DNA of 64,000 nt, taken from assembly GCA_004794655.1 (NCBI GenBank), contig SMMW01000042.1, positions 868,001 through 932,000 on the forward strand. Direction: 5' to 3'. The stretch is from Marisa cornuarietis (lineage: Eukaryota; Mollusca; Gastropoda; Architaenioglossa; Ampullariidae). The position numbers were made by a program, and so were the translations under genes. Numbering within the stretch: the first letter of the stretch is position 1; each line of letters opens with the position of its first letter. The notes under the pieces are model-generated. The model did no database searches and was not told where the DNA came from. It saw nothing but the letters and a program-made list of their open reading frames with translations. This document shows, piece by piece, positions 40,601 to 48,049 of the stretch.

Positions 40601-41881
40601 TTCAGTAAACCAAAGAAATCTTATTCCTACAGCAGTGCTTACTATATAAAAGCACGAGATGTTAAAACCAACTACAACTGCTGGTAGATCAAGCACCAGA
40701 TAGGCAACATAGACGGTTTCTACACCAGATCTGGTCTACAAGTAACATCGTGTGACAGTCACAAACACATCATCATCAGTCGTATCTTTATCCAGCATAA
40801 TGCTCAAAATAAATGACAGTGTGAGGGCACTATTGAAAAAAAAGAATTGAGGGTGATAAACATATTATAAGGAGCTTAAAAGGGAACATGTGCGATTGAG
40901 TATCAGTAAGTAAATAGAAATGCAGCTCAATGAGGAAGAAATAAGATTTTACATAAACATGTTCCAAACTATCATTATATTTTTAATTGTAAAAAAATCC
41001 TTATCAGCAGTCAGTTGTAACTATTGTTGCCCATTAAATTTTGATCTGATTGACTTACCAGTCTGTTGAATGAATTCAGTTTGGACCATTTAATTATTTT
41101 TTAACTTTATTCGAAGCTTCTAAATAAAGTTCCAATCTTTAGGGCTGTATTCCAAATTCAGCTGTTTCACTTTTTGGGCGAACAAAATCGCTTCTTGAAC
41201 ACAACAACCTGAGTGATGTTGCTTCATTTCACTCAAAGACATGCAAATTCGTTGTTACAAATACTTCAATCATGCGAGAGAACTCTTCAGTATAGGAAAG
41301 TAATTTTTCCCCACCTTCCTAGTTGCAGGTGAGAATGCCGATGTTTGAAAGCTTATATCTTTAAAATTAAGGATCATTATGTACTCATATTTTAGGAATT
41401 TTTATTTTAAAACGAGCTTAACCCGATCATAAAGAAATAATGTCGCAATTGGGTTGACCTTTAAACATAATAAAAGTAGAGAACCCTGAGTGTGTACTGT
41501 AGCTGTGAAGATGGGGGTGGCTTCTCCATTCTGGTGAGCCCTCAATTCGCAACAATACTTTTAAAGGCAAAAAGCAAAACAATATGGCAGAATAGCTGCG
41601 CATAATTATATTATTTATGTATAAATAAACTCCATCTTACCTTGGTGTAGTGTGTCACCCATCTCTTCAGAATTTTCTGTGCTCCAGGAACATTCGGCAC
41701 TGCCATTTTTTCCATTCATAGTGAGCTGAATGTGGGAAAGCACATCTTTCATGTTTGATGCTTCATTTTCAAGCTTGGTTAAATGACTGGAGTTGTCCTG
41801 AAGCTCCCGTCTCAGGTGAGAATTTTCGGACTTGAGTGACTCAACTTGTTTCAGCAGATGGTTAAAAGAAGGAACGGCCAT
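10384..41881 (-). CDS. APC: Adenomatous polyposis coli protein (APC), 12 coding exons
   Basis: APC scaffolds the beta-catenin destruction complex with Axin, GSK3 and CK1, and binds microtubules, EB1 and PDZ proteins. Coding exons, 5' to 3' on minus: 41881-41641, 26500-26290, 25873-25765, 25508-25326, 24449-24390, 23920-23692, 23392-23256, 22764-22647, 21896-21645, 21098-20997, 20335-17551, 16633-10384. All have GT-AG borders with compatible phases; the sum is 10,677 nt, giving 3,558 residues plus TGA (human 2,843). Domains: coiled coil 1-60 (LLKQVESLKSENSHLRRELQ); second coil about 140-250; armadillo repeats about 391-812; 15-residue repeats near 1087, 1237, 1255 and a weak one near 1346; 20-residue repeats near 1300, 1408, 1497, 1629, 1848, 1992, 2069, 2151; SAMP-type motifs near 1714, 1914, 2215; acidic stretch near 2470-2520; basic Ser/Pro/Lys region about 2640-3000 with SNIP and SGIP EB1-type motifs; polyQ near 3070; C-terminus MVTTV. 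Small exon 5 and cassette possibilities are the least certain parts. Confidence 0.96.
16634..17550 (-). other. APC: APC intron between the 20-aa repeats
   Basis: 917 bp, GT at 17550-17549 and AG at 16635-16634 with a long T-rich tract (interrupted poly-T) at the acceptor. It separates residues 1475 and 1476, between the second and third 20-residue repeats. Nothing else is seen inside it. Confidence 0.9.
17551..20335 (-). CDS. APC: APC coding exon 11: armadillo repeats, 15-aa repeats, first 20-aa repeats
   Basis: 2,785 nt, residues 548-1475. Starts GGLQAIAELLEVD and runs through the remaining armadillo repeats (ALTNLTFGD, SVLRNLSWRAD, GTLWNLSAR, AALRNLL). Then 15-residue repeats EPVNYSLKYQD, QPTDFSLRYSE, QPVNYSMRYRN and a weak LHNFSAQYGE, plus 20-residue repeats CTEGTPFLSTATSLMDL (irregular) and CEEGTPVCFSRVSSLSSL. 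Donor ACAAG|GTACAT at 17550-17549. In vertebrates this segment and the rest of the C-terminus share one uninterrupted exon; here an intron follows the second 20-residue repeat. Confidence 0.97.
20535..20662. repeat. Dispersed repeat fragment with GTAA tail in APC intron
   Basis: A block richer in GC than its surroundings, ending in (GTAA)n at about 20647-20661, inside the intron between exons 10 and 11. It reads like a piece of a non-LTR element, but no conserved domain is visible, so the class is open. Confidence 0.35.
20997..21098 (-). CDS. APC: APC coding exon 10: armadillo region
   Basis: 102 nt: AKSGDIDHHPGPAIAALMKL then SFDEDYRHAICTL, matching the family LMKLSFDEEHRHAM block. Acceptor TTTTCAG, donor TTG|GTGCGA; phases 2 in, 1 out. 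Confidence 0.97.
21359..21638. repeat. CA-rich minisatellite abutting an APC splice donor
   Basis: About six to seven imperfect units of roughly 40-48 bp built from ACCAGTGACTGTCACATATG, GTGTAAA and CACACACACAGAC. The array reaches to within about 5 bp of the donor of APC exon 9 (21644-21643). It is intronic. Confidence 0.9.
21645..21896 (-). CDS. APC: APC coding exon 9: armadillo region
   Basis: 252 nt. GCLPLLIQLLHGSDKDSGLL and SAALHNIVHSNPDDKRGRRE are diagnostic for APC. It ends in a Glu-rich segment at the donor GCTG|GTAAGA (21644-21643). A minisatellite starts within the first bases of the following intron. Confidence 0.98.
21897..22646 (-). other. APC: APC intron 8-9
   Basis: About 750 bp of AT-rich intron. 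Two imperfect repeats of an AATGATAATCATTTGAGGCA-like block occur near 21930-22040. No exon candidate seen. Confidence 0.7.
22647..22764 (-). CDS. APC: APC coding exon 8: start of armadillo region
   Basis: 118 nt. VEMVYSLLSMLGTHDKDDMS followed by RTLLAMSSSQDSC is almost identical to vertebrate APC. Acceptor TTAAAG, donor TCTG|GTAAGT. Confidence 0.98.
23256..23392 (-). CDS. APC: APC coding exon 7
   Basis: 137 nt; starts with two bases completing Glu. Ser/Thr-rich linker ending QPQQLGTK, directly equivalent to the human ...HLGTK that precedes the armadillo domain. Acceptor TTTAG, donor AAG|GTATGT. Confidence 0.95.
23692..23920 (-). CDS. APC: APC coding exon 6: variable linker
   Basis: 229 nt, phase 0 start, one base left. 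Acceptor CTTACCCAG|ATG, donor AAAG|GTGCAT. Encodes MFVVVPGQENGGYTSDR through IHK, a low-conservation linker between the second coil and the armadillo domain. Another reading frame is also open here, but only this one joins both neighbours in phase. Confidence 0.82.
24390..24449 (-). CDS. APC: APC coding exon 5: 60-nt microexon
   Basis: Twenty codons (KTAVDVTFREAG...SLTRT) between acceptor TTTTCAG|AAG and donor ACT|GTGAGT. Phase 0 on both sides, so it could be skipped without breaking the frame. The peptide has no clear counterpart I can recall in vertebrate APC; support is from splice sites and phase only. Confidence 0.7.
24930..25175 (+). repeat. Possible SINE/LINE 3' end in APC intron 4-5
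   Basis: The segment CTGTACAGCACTTCGAGCAA then AAAGCGCTCTATAAATGCAG (about 25105-25150) matches the widely shared 3' tail of many animal LINEs and their SINE partners. No body or target-site duplication could be defined. Confidence 0.45.
25326..25508 (-). CDS. APC: APC coding exon 4
   Basis: 183 nt, phase 0 to 0. YSLQTDMARRQLEYEAQQVR is strongly conserved in APC proteins; the rest is Gln/Arg-rich coiled coil ending LTRQQQQK. Acceptor TTTTGCAG, donor AAG|GTGAGT. Confidence 0.96.
25765..25873 (-). CDS. APC: APC coding exon 3
   Basis: 109 nt; first base completes Arg. Encodes SSILKEIETEEQHRKWFYRQ...LENLPLKET, matching the conserved APC coil with its E-x-x-x-x-W-Y/F-Y-x-Q-L core. Donor is the weak ACA|GTTAGC; the join to exon 4 (LPLKET|YSLQTDM) agrees with the family, which supports it. 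Confidence 0.9.
26290..26500 (-). CDS. APC: APC coding exon 2
   Basis: 211 nt, acceptor TTTCAG|AT, donor GAAAG|GTAAGC. Residues 81-150, beginning D-G-L-Y-G-K-R after the G+AT join, through an acidic stretch FEDDEDDP to MQELDQER, which aligns with the human EELEKERSLL coil. It can join exon 1, the alternative exon at 29038-29260 or the cassette at 28701-28826, because all end in phase 1. Confidence 0.93.
28701..28826 (-). CDS. Candidate optional APC cassette exon (126 nt)
   Basis: Minus strand, acceptor CACTGCAG|GC and donor ACGAG|GTGATG. The frame is open from 28839 to 28627 and encodes KVRPVYSVPSSPVRAFRYAS then TREREELLAY. It enters with two bases and leaves one, exactly the phase needed to sit between APC exon 1 (or the alternative exon at 29038-29260) and exon 2. 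It is an Arg/Ser-rich peptide where human APC also has an Arg/Ser-rich linker. The polypyrimidine tract is poor and GTGATG is a mediocre donor, so this may be chance. Confidence 0.4.
29038..29260 (-). CDS. Candidate alternative first coding exon of APC (acidic N-terminus)
   Basis: First ATG at 29260-29258 reads MSQWKKWLDLADKGDAVSEG followed by a strongly acidic tract (EDEEEEEGQEEE, GLGEDDSDEVAEDETD) and NLLT, with donor ACAG|GTTGGT at 29037-29036. It ends in phase 1, so splicing to exon 2 (26500) gives ...NLLT-D-GLYGKR in frame. It would replace the N-terminal coiled coil. A CCAAT box on the same strand lies about 300 bp upstream (29561-29557) in CpG-rich sequence. There is an in-frame TAA upstream. 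It could instead belong to an unrelated gene; I recognise no family. Confidence 0.5.
29557..29561 (-). promoter_or_regulatory. CCAAT box upstream of candidate alternative APC exon
   Basis: ACCAATCAATAG on the minus strand, a good NF-Y site, set in a GC-richer patch (about 29260-29620) with many CpGs. Its distance to the MSQWKKW start is typical for a promoter element. Confidence 0.4.
31098..31295 (-). promoter_or_regulatory. CpG-rich candidate promoter / non-coding first exon
   Basis: A local CpG cluster (GCGCCAGCGCGGGGCCG and neighbours at about 31200-31270) followed on the minus strand by a pyrimidine-rich leader and a strong donor, GTCAAG|GTGAGTAA (31097-31096). It has the look of an alternative 5' UTR exon of APC driven by its own promoter, inside the large intron. 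No open frame of note. Confidence 0.4.
32917..32984. repeat. Exact 34-bp tandem duplication
   Basis: Units 32917-32950 and 32951-32984 are identical (CTGTTTCCAAATATATATGA...AAAGGAAA). Intronic, recent slippage or duplication. Confidence 0.95.
34995..35178 (-). repeat. tRNA-derived SINE, copy 1
   Basis: On the minus strand a Pol III box A-like TGGCGCAACGGTTAGCGC and box B-like GGGTTCAGATCTCG are spaced as in a tRNA head. A body follows (GCTGTTCTTTCTCTGAATAT, GGCATCTGTTTACAGG, CACCAATTCCCC) that is shared with the copy at 37728-37912. It is not a functional tRNA gene: the arms do not pair as a full cloverleaf. Confidence 0.75.
36986..37131. mobile_element. 146-bp MITE with 14-bp terminal inverted repeats
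   Basis: Ends CAGTGGCGTAGGAA and TTCCTACGCCACTG are exact inverted repeats. The interior is G-run/C-run rich with a pseudo-palindromic core. No clear target-site duplication, so the superfamily is left open. Confidence 0.75.
37728..37912 (-). repeat. tRNA-derived SINE, copy 2
   Basis: Same family and orientation as 34995-35178, with a more decayed box A (GGCACATCCCTTAGCACG) and a box B-like GGGTTCAGTTCTCA. Body motifs GCATCTGTTTATAGGACTGG and CACCAATTCCCC are retained. Confidence 0.72.
38680..39305 (-). pseudogene. Non-LTR retrotransposon, 3' end of reverse transcriptase ORF
   Basis: Minus-strand translation reads SLALATIISRLDYCNSALWG, LQRVQNTCARIVTREM, ILRSLHLLPVNKRIDYKVLS and FRNTAPKLWNPLPWSL...FRKRLKTFVYL. 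This is the C-terminal part of a Jockey/CR1-like reverse transcriptase. One in-frame TGA (normally Trp before LQRV) marks decay. It ends in a (ATC)n-type tail near 38690. The 5' part is missing, as in truncated LINE insertions. Confidence 0.88.
40060..40680 (+). pseudogene. Second decayed LINE reverse-transcriptase fragment
   Basis: Plus-strand frames give YFYNYYCNHPLLKLPNCLL then KL-x-RAQNNAACIVF, the same RT C-terminal block (LDYCNSLL..LP..LL..LQRVQNNAAR), with several stops and frame changes. Older than the copy at 38680-39305 and in the opposite orientation. Confidence 0.72.
41010..41445 (-). repeat. Dispersed repeat, copy A (inverted relative to 47610-48045)
   Basis: The reverse complement aligns along its whole length with 47610-48045. 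Shared runs include GGGTTAAGCTCGTTTTAAAA versus GGGTTAAGTTCGTTTTAAAA, AATATGAGTAC, TCACTCAGGTTGTTGTGTTC and TCAAAATTTAATGGGCAACA. A partial frame (SGCCVQEA...QKVKQLNLEYSPKD) is conserved. Family unknown. Confidence 0.75.
41641..41881 (-). CDS. APC: APC coding exon 1: N-terminal coiled coil
   Basis: ATG at 41881-41879; residues 1-80 plus one base. The sequence LLKQVESLKSENSHLRRELQ, then NSSHLTKLENEASNMKDVL, is the conserved APC dimerisation coil. Donor CAAG|GTAAGATG at 41640-41639. The exon body starts at 41895 after acceptor GCTGCAG, so 14 nt of 5' UTR share it. Start chosen because it matches the family N-terminus exactly. Confidence 0.97.
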
Positions 41882-41882
41882 C

Positions 41883-41894
41883 CTAAACCATCAT
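41883..41894 (-). promoter_or_regulatory. Minimal upstream ORF one base before the APC start
   Basis: Just 3' of the splice acceptor the 5' UTR reads AATGATGGTTTAGG then ATG. The uORF ATG-ATG-GTT-TAG ends one base before the APC initiation codon, so it could tune initiation or reinitiation. Seen directly in sequence; effect is inferred. Confidence 0.6.
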
Positions 41895-42019
41895 TCTGCA
41901 GCAAGAGACATATTCTAAAATTTACGCAACATAAACTTCAGTTACTTAACATCGACTATAAATACTGATATATCAAAAAGTAATCTTTGCATAGGTGAAG
42001 CTATGCACTATAAATTATA

Positions 42020-42667
42020 TAGTGATCCCTCACCTATCACGGGGATTACATTCTCGAGACCTCCGCGATAGGTGAAAATGTGCGAAGTAGAAGCATCATA
42101 TTTATTTTATTATTTATATTAATTTTAAGGCTTTATAAATCCTTCCCACAAACCTATAAACCTTTCCAACACTTATAAACACGTCATATGCTCTTAAACA
42201 CTTTCTACACTCTAAAACCTACATAATTTTAACAACATATAAAATTTTATATGGGTACACAGTGCTGTGGTTGGTCGCCGGCCATTCCATCAGCCAATAG
42301 AGTGCCTTGTACAATCGCAGGTTGGCATACTTGCGCAAGCGGTAGTGGCGGACGGTGCAGTTCCATTCTGTATACAGTAGTATGGAACATGGCTATAGTA
42401 CAGTATTCATCTGCTGATGAAATACCTGTACATATTGTATTTTATTTCAATTTAATATTCTTTTAATATGTTTGAATTAATATTTTTATACTTTTTTTGT
42501 TGGTTTAAATTTTTTTAGGCAACAATAACAAAATCATAAATATTACAAAAATATCTTTATAGCGCAAAATTCCACGATACAGCAAAAAGTTTGCGCTACA
42601 GAATTAGATATAGATATTTGTTTTAAAATGCAATGCAGCGAAGCTGCAATATAGCGAGGGATGACTG
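42020..42667. mobile_element. Non-autonomous pogo/Tigger-like DNA transposon
   Basis: Flanked by TA on both sides (42018-42019, 42668-42669). Left end TAGTGATCCCTCACCTAT, right end (reverse complement) CAGTCATCCCTCGCTATA. Such CAGTxxTCCCTCxxTAT termini with a TA target are typical of pogo/Tigger relatives. The inner CGCGATAGGTGAAAATG and GCGCAAAATTCC motifs are also characteristic. No transposase remains. A related truncated copy sits at 51298-51670. Confidence 0.75.
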
Positions 42668-42669
42668 TA

Positions 42670-44690
42670 TGGCCATGGTTACAAATTACTGATAAGAATG
42701 ATTTCAGTCTACTAGGACTTTTAGACCAGCCCAGCCCAAGATTATACGAAACTCAGCTTTTGTACACATATCTTCCAGCCTAGTTTCTCATTAATAGGAA
42801 TTTTCAAAATAATGATTGATTTGTTTCCAGCTAATTTACACATTAAATATACTGTTTTTCTATTAATCTAAGAAAGAACTAAAAGTGAAAGGATTAGTAA
42901 CTGTTTAGTGTGAGTACAAATTTATCACTCATTGATTAAGTCATAGTCATCACCACCTACATTCAAAACTGAGCAGCCTTGAAAGGATATCATCTATGAA
43001 CAAGTTTTCTTTGATGGCGTTTCTTATAATTCACTTTTTCGCTATGTTTAACACATTTTATTAAAAGATAATAAAAAATATGTATTGTCAATCTCTCAGT
43101 CCACAAAAAAAATCAAGAAGGCCTTGACCAAAAAGTAGAATGAAAGATAACAATGTAAAGTATTCTTAGCATAGTACTATGTACCCACTACAAGCCTGAC
43201 ACTTTACGAAACTGGATGGACCACTGCCTCATCTGCTTCCTGAGAAATGGCTTTGATAGAAACTCAAAGAAAATGAAGTGAGGTCTATTTCTTCTTCCTG
43301 GACAGCTAATTTACATTATTATCAAAACAAAATGAAATTTGATGGCACAGCCATGTGGATGATTTTATTTTAAGCATAAATAATGACCAGATGACGACAG
43401 TAGTTTAACAGAAATGAAGAGAGAAAGCCATTCAAACTCCTTCTAAGATGTTCAAAATAAGCTTTGAATTTGCCAGTGTTCTGTACTCATAAAAATCATG
43501 TACCTACATAGATCAAAGCAGCATATTCACATATTTTGCAGTAAAATAAGGATTATAAAAACAGACAAGAAAAATATCCAATATAAATGGTGAAAATTAC
43601 TTTGGTCTTTTCAGCATAGCTATTGCCTTAACACAGTTGTATTAAACAATGGTTAAATTAAATACTCTTAATATTAAACTTTGTAGCAATGTCAATATTC
43701 TAACACTAGCCCTCACAAAGAAACACATGGTGCATGGAATATCTATTTGAAACTGGTCAAACACTGAAGACTTAACTCCCAACAAAGAAGACAAAACCAA
43801 CTGAAGCACAAGCATAATTTATAATAAGAAGCAGTGCATGTTTTTTCACTCAGTTGAAGTTCCTAAACATGAAATTTCCTAAGCAATAAGAAGTATTTCT
43901 GGTGCTCAAGTTATGAAAAAACTGTGTATTTTTTGTTGTTAGTATGACAATTTCTAGAGTATTCAATTCTAGAGTTATAGCGACTTTTGTGCGAACTCTA
44001 ACCAGCTTTTGTGTTTCTAACGATAGCTATAAAGGATAAAAATTCTAACATTAAATAATTATTGGATGTGAAAGAAAACATAAGCAAACATGGTCACCGA
44101 TGAAATTATGTATAATGGTAATGTATATTCTTAATTCAAATTTAATGTTAACAGCTACATCTTCTCACAAACTAATAACAATACAAATGTGGTGTTTATA
44201 TAAATAGATACACAAGAGAAATAACTATATTAATATTGATTCATTTTGTAAACATTTCCCAGATTTCCTTTCAGCTTTATTTTCTTGGTCTTTGCGATCA
44301 GCTTCCTGTTGATAGCAAGCACTATGTATTGGTTCTCACGTTATTTATCAGTGTCAGTTTCTTAGGGTTCACTGTTTCTTTAGATTTTTGCTTCTACATA
44401 CTTTTTTAATTGGATTACGTTGTACGCTACAATGATTTTTAATACACTCCTCTAGCTCCTACACACTCGAAGGTTTATTGCTGTGGATTTAAGACATCGC
44501 CGTGGCAAAATACTGCAGTGAATTGCCGTAAAACATATTATTAAAAACAACGAAGTTTTACCGTTTTGCCTTTAAAATACATTTGCAATTAAAACAGAAC
44601 CGGTATTCTTACTAATCAGATCAATTATTAGTTCGTTCGGATGTGGATAGTAGGGCCTATATGCATCTGCTGGCATTTGCGAAATAGTAA
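42670..44690. other. APC 5' intron, no features
   Basis: About 2 kb of AT-rich sequence between the start-codon exon and the candidate leader exon. No open frames of interest and no clear repeats. Confidence 0.6.
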
Positions 44691-44727
44691 CCATGGAAGA
44701 ACTGGAGTTGCAAATATCGCTTACCTA

Positions 44728-44870
44728 GTGAAAGAAACCTTTTTCCACTGATACTAGAAATTTCATATCTAGTGCAGCAGCTAAAGCCTGTAAGATTTCT
44801 GCAATTTTAAACGTCAATTCATTACATTCAGTAGTTTTTCCATTTTTCCACCATTGCACTCCAGTCTAAC
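44728..44870 (-). promoter_or_regulatory. APC: Candidate APC leader exon and proximal promoter
   Basis: On the minus strand, a CCAAT box (TGTCCAATCA, 44899-44890) and a CRE-like TGACGTTA lie just upstream of a segment ending in TTTCACTAG|GTAAGCG, a strong donor near 44727. The segment has no long frame but several upstream ATGs. Splicing to the acceptor at 41896 would give the standard APC mRNA. A CCAAT element is also known in the vertebrate APC promoter. The start site is inferred. Confidence 0.5.
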
Positions 44871-45069
44871 GTCACAAAAATCTGTCAATTTGATTGGACA
44901 ATGCTGACTGTGCACCTGCTGCAAAATGAGAGTAACTTCCCTTGTCTGTCTTTGTTCTGTGGCTGAAAAGACACTTTGAAAGTTTGTGACTGTTCATAAT
45001 CTGAATACGACACGGAACTGCCAGCTTCACTTCCTCACTCACAATAGTACTTAGTGTCATGATAGGATT

Positions 45070-46010
45070 TCGTCAATTATAAGACATTGTCATCAGGATT
45101 ACATAGATGGGATATTACTATTATTGTACACACACGCGCAGAAGCCCCTGATGCATTCCACCGCTTTCTTTTCATTCAACTATTTATACGGGTAAAATAC
45201 TTTGTTACTGTTATGATATTACTATTGAAAATGGTTTACTACTTGACATGTGACATCAAGTATGAAGTAGTTTAACCTAAATAATAATTAAAGTAAATAT
45301 AAGATTTGAAAATCTGCAGGTATAAAGGCGACATTGTATGACCAGAGAGACTAGATAATATCTAGTCTCTCTGGTATGACTATCGGCATCCACTGCAACT
45401 GATGCGGGTTTATGGTGTCTGCAAGAGAGAGGGAAACAACTTTAACCAGCTTCTAAATTTGTTCTGCAGAGTTCTCTCCCATTAGTTAGACACATTTTCA
45501 AGTCCAGCCTTTTTTTCTTTTTTCTTTTCATTTGTTGTTGTTCTTAATGTAAGAAATGGTTTAAAGCGTTTTTGGAGCAGCTTAGCAATTAAAGTATGAG
45601 ATGACCATAGTAGCATTACATTGTGAAAATGTTGGTTTTCATTAAAGAAATTACACCCAAATAGGTGATGACAAATTTATATTTTTATTCTTTTTTTCGG
45701 CTGTTTTAATAATCTGGCTTTCCTTTGATAATAGGTACATAGAATGAAATAATAATGATAAGCGCAAAATCTTTATAGCGCATACTCACACTCATAAGGA
45801 GTATGAAAGACGGATCGGATGAACAAAAGTACTGATGATGAATAAAGACAAATAAAAAAAAAAACTCAAAGAGGATCCAAGTATCGTGAGTATCGTGATC
45901 TGCGAAAGGAAGACGTGCAGGAAAGTAGCAATAAGCGGAAAATGGGGGAAGGGTGTGAAAAAGGACTTGCGTTGTAGTAAATAGTGTTAGGAATTATGCG
46001 AAGAAATGCA
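45070..46010. other. Intergenic, upstream of APC
   Basis: No gene seen. Contains a perfect 16-bp palindrome at 45341-45375 (separate entry) and a short AAGCGC-type LINE/SINE tail-like segment near 45755-45800. Confidence 0.5.
45341..45375. repeat. Perfect inverted repeat, 16-bp arms, 3-bp spacer
   Basis: Arms ACCAGAGAGACTAGAT (45341-45356) and ATCTAGTCTCTCTGGT (45360-45375) around AAT. No terminator or hairpin-RNA context is evident. Confidence 0.95.
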
Positions 46011-46014
46011 TTTA

Positions 46015-46135
46015 CAGTGGAACCTCGGTTTTCGTCGATAATCCGTCAGGTGAAGACTTTCGGTGAAATCCAAAACTGACGAAAACCGAGGCAATTAATT
46101 CCATATGAATCAGTGTAAATCCAATTAAGGACGGA
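46015..46135. mobile_element. End of a Tigger-like MITE
   Basis: Preceded by TA, it starts CAGTGGAACCTCGGTTTTCG and contains GACGAAAACCGAGG as an internal inverted copy, then GGCAATTAATTCCATATGAA. These are hallmarks of a widespread Tigger/pogo-like family. The opposite end was not located. Confidence 0.6.
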
Positions 46136-47609
46136 CAAGAAAGCAGTAATGAATGCAATACGCTCTTGCTTCCACTATTGGCAATTTTCTGTCATCCCCA
46201 GTGAGTGCAGGTGACTACCGACACCGGCAAAGCAGCTTGCCCACAGACTTCTGTAAGTCTGTGAGCTTGACTTTCTGCTTTTTTTGCAGCCATATATTCA
46301 CTCTGGCTAAAATCAACAATGTTGTAAAAAGAAATTGGTCAGGCTCATCACTGTATCCATTTGACACGACGTGACATCTGCGCAAGATCTAACGGGGTAA
46401 TGAAGGGGAACGTTGTGCTGTAACATTGATGACATGGGAAAATTAAAGTATTGCTGAACGTGCTATATCATCGGTTAGTTTATGGGCAGCACACGTCTTT
46501 CTCCCACAGAGCACAAAATACCCAAACACTGTTCCTGATCCACACACATTCAGAATAAAAAAATTAATAGAAAGTGAACAGACAAACAAACAGAAATTCT
46601 GTAGAATAAAATGTCTTCAAATAACACGCGACGTCGATCGATCCTGCACTTGTGTGCAAGAATGTGCAGGTGCGTGTCGAAAGCGCGAGCGTGGAGGCTC
46701 ATGTGATACTCTCAGAAGTAATCACTGAAACACCTGCTTCGTTCCTCGATACCTTTTTCCACCTCCCCCTTAAACATATTTCTCTCTCGCTCTTTCTCTT
46801 TACGTTTGTGTCGATATTTCTTTCGACAGCACCTCTTGCTGTATCTTCGCTGACATCACTCTTCACTCACGTGGTCACTGAGTATTTAGTTGTCATATTA
46901 CCTTGTGTTGTAGACAAATATGATACCCAGTGTTGAGCATTCACACCCACTCATGCTGGTCAACGCTTTCTTGTGTGTGTGTGCGTGTGTGCTTGAGAGC
47001 TATAGGCAAAGCCAAATTTTGTAGGAATAATCCTACGTCTGCGGGAAGGATGTGTACTTCGTGTTAGAACATCTTTTTTCATTTATTTTACCCATTGTGA
47101 TATGTTATCAGTGGTTCGCTAAAAAAGTAAAATGTTGACATAGGTTTTCTTCCTAAAGGTAAGCCCTAAGTCCCATATATGACAGGCAGAGAGAGCGAGC
47201 AGAATGAGAGACCCTCGGTACGTGTTCACATCCTTGAAAAAAAGTTTTTCACTATTGCCACTATTGCGAGATATATATATATATATACTGAGGCGAAACA
47301 TATCAATTACTCGAATGAATAAGGTTGACTTAAATGAAGTAGAAGATTGAAAGTTGACAATAAAATCACTGTTGGAAGAGTTCGCCGAAGAAATCAATCG
47401 TGTAACAGGATCAGTGTACTACTGTCTCCTCTGTTTAACTCACCTCCCCGGACTAAGACATGTTTCTTGCTACACACTTTTGTCAAGCGCGAACAGCTGA
47501 ACTCGGCTGCTAGCTTAACAAACCTTGACCTCGATCGTTTTACCTGCTCATTCTGTAAAAAAAATAAAAGCCTAAACCGAAGCCTTAAAGGACAACACGA
47601 GTGCAACAT

Positions 47610-48045
47610 TTTTTTTCCTTCATGATTGGGTTAAGTTCGTTTTAAAATAATAATTCCCCAAATATGAGTACAATATAATGCTTAATTTTTAAGATATAAC
47701 CCTTCAAACATCGACATTCCCACCCACAACTAGGAAAGCAGAAGAAAACTACTCTCCTATACTGGAGATCTCAGTTGCGCAAAAGTAGTATTTGTAAAAG
47801 CGAATGGCTCAGTTCAGCAAATCTACGCATGTTTTCGAGTCAAAGGAAGAAATATTACTCAGGTTGTCGTGTTCAAGAAGCGGGTTTTCCCCAGAAAATA
47901 AAAAGGCTGATTTTGGAATATAGCCCTACAGATTTAGAAGCTTCGACGAAAGTTTTAACAAATGAAAAGGTCCCAACCGAATTCACTGGACATTCTGGTA
48001 ACTAAATCTTCTCCAAATCAAAATTTAATAGGCAACAATCACGGA
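47610..48045 (+). repeat. Dispersed repeat, copy B (inverted relative to 41010-41445)
   Basis: See copy A. This copy keeps a longer open frame (47775-48005), with FSSQRKKYYSGCRVQEAGF then PQKIKRLILEYSPTDLEA. A further weakly similar stretch follows at 48120-48240 and 63735-63825 (TCTAAGATAAACT... TTATTTGATAG). Confidence 0.72.
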
Positions 48046-48049
48046 CATT

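Larger units (their letters stand above)
26501..41640 (-). other. APC: APC first coding intron (15.1 kb)
   Basis: GT at 41640-41639, AG at 26502-26501. It holds two candidate optional coding exons (28701-28826, 29038-29260), a CpG-rich candidate exon near 31100-31290, two copies of one SINE family, a small MITE, two LINE reverse-transcriptase remnants and one arm of a dispersed inverted repeat. Outside the listed items (for example 26.7-28.2 kb, 31.6-34.9 kb, 35.2-36.9 kb, 37.9-38.6 kb) I see only AT-rich intron with no recognisable genes. Confidence 0.8.
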
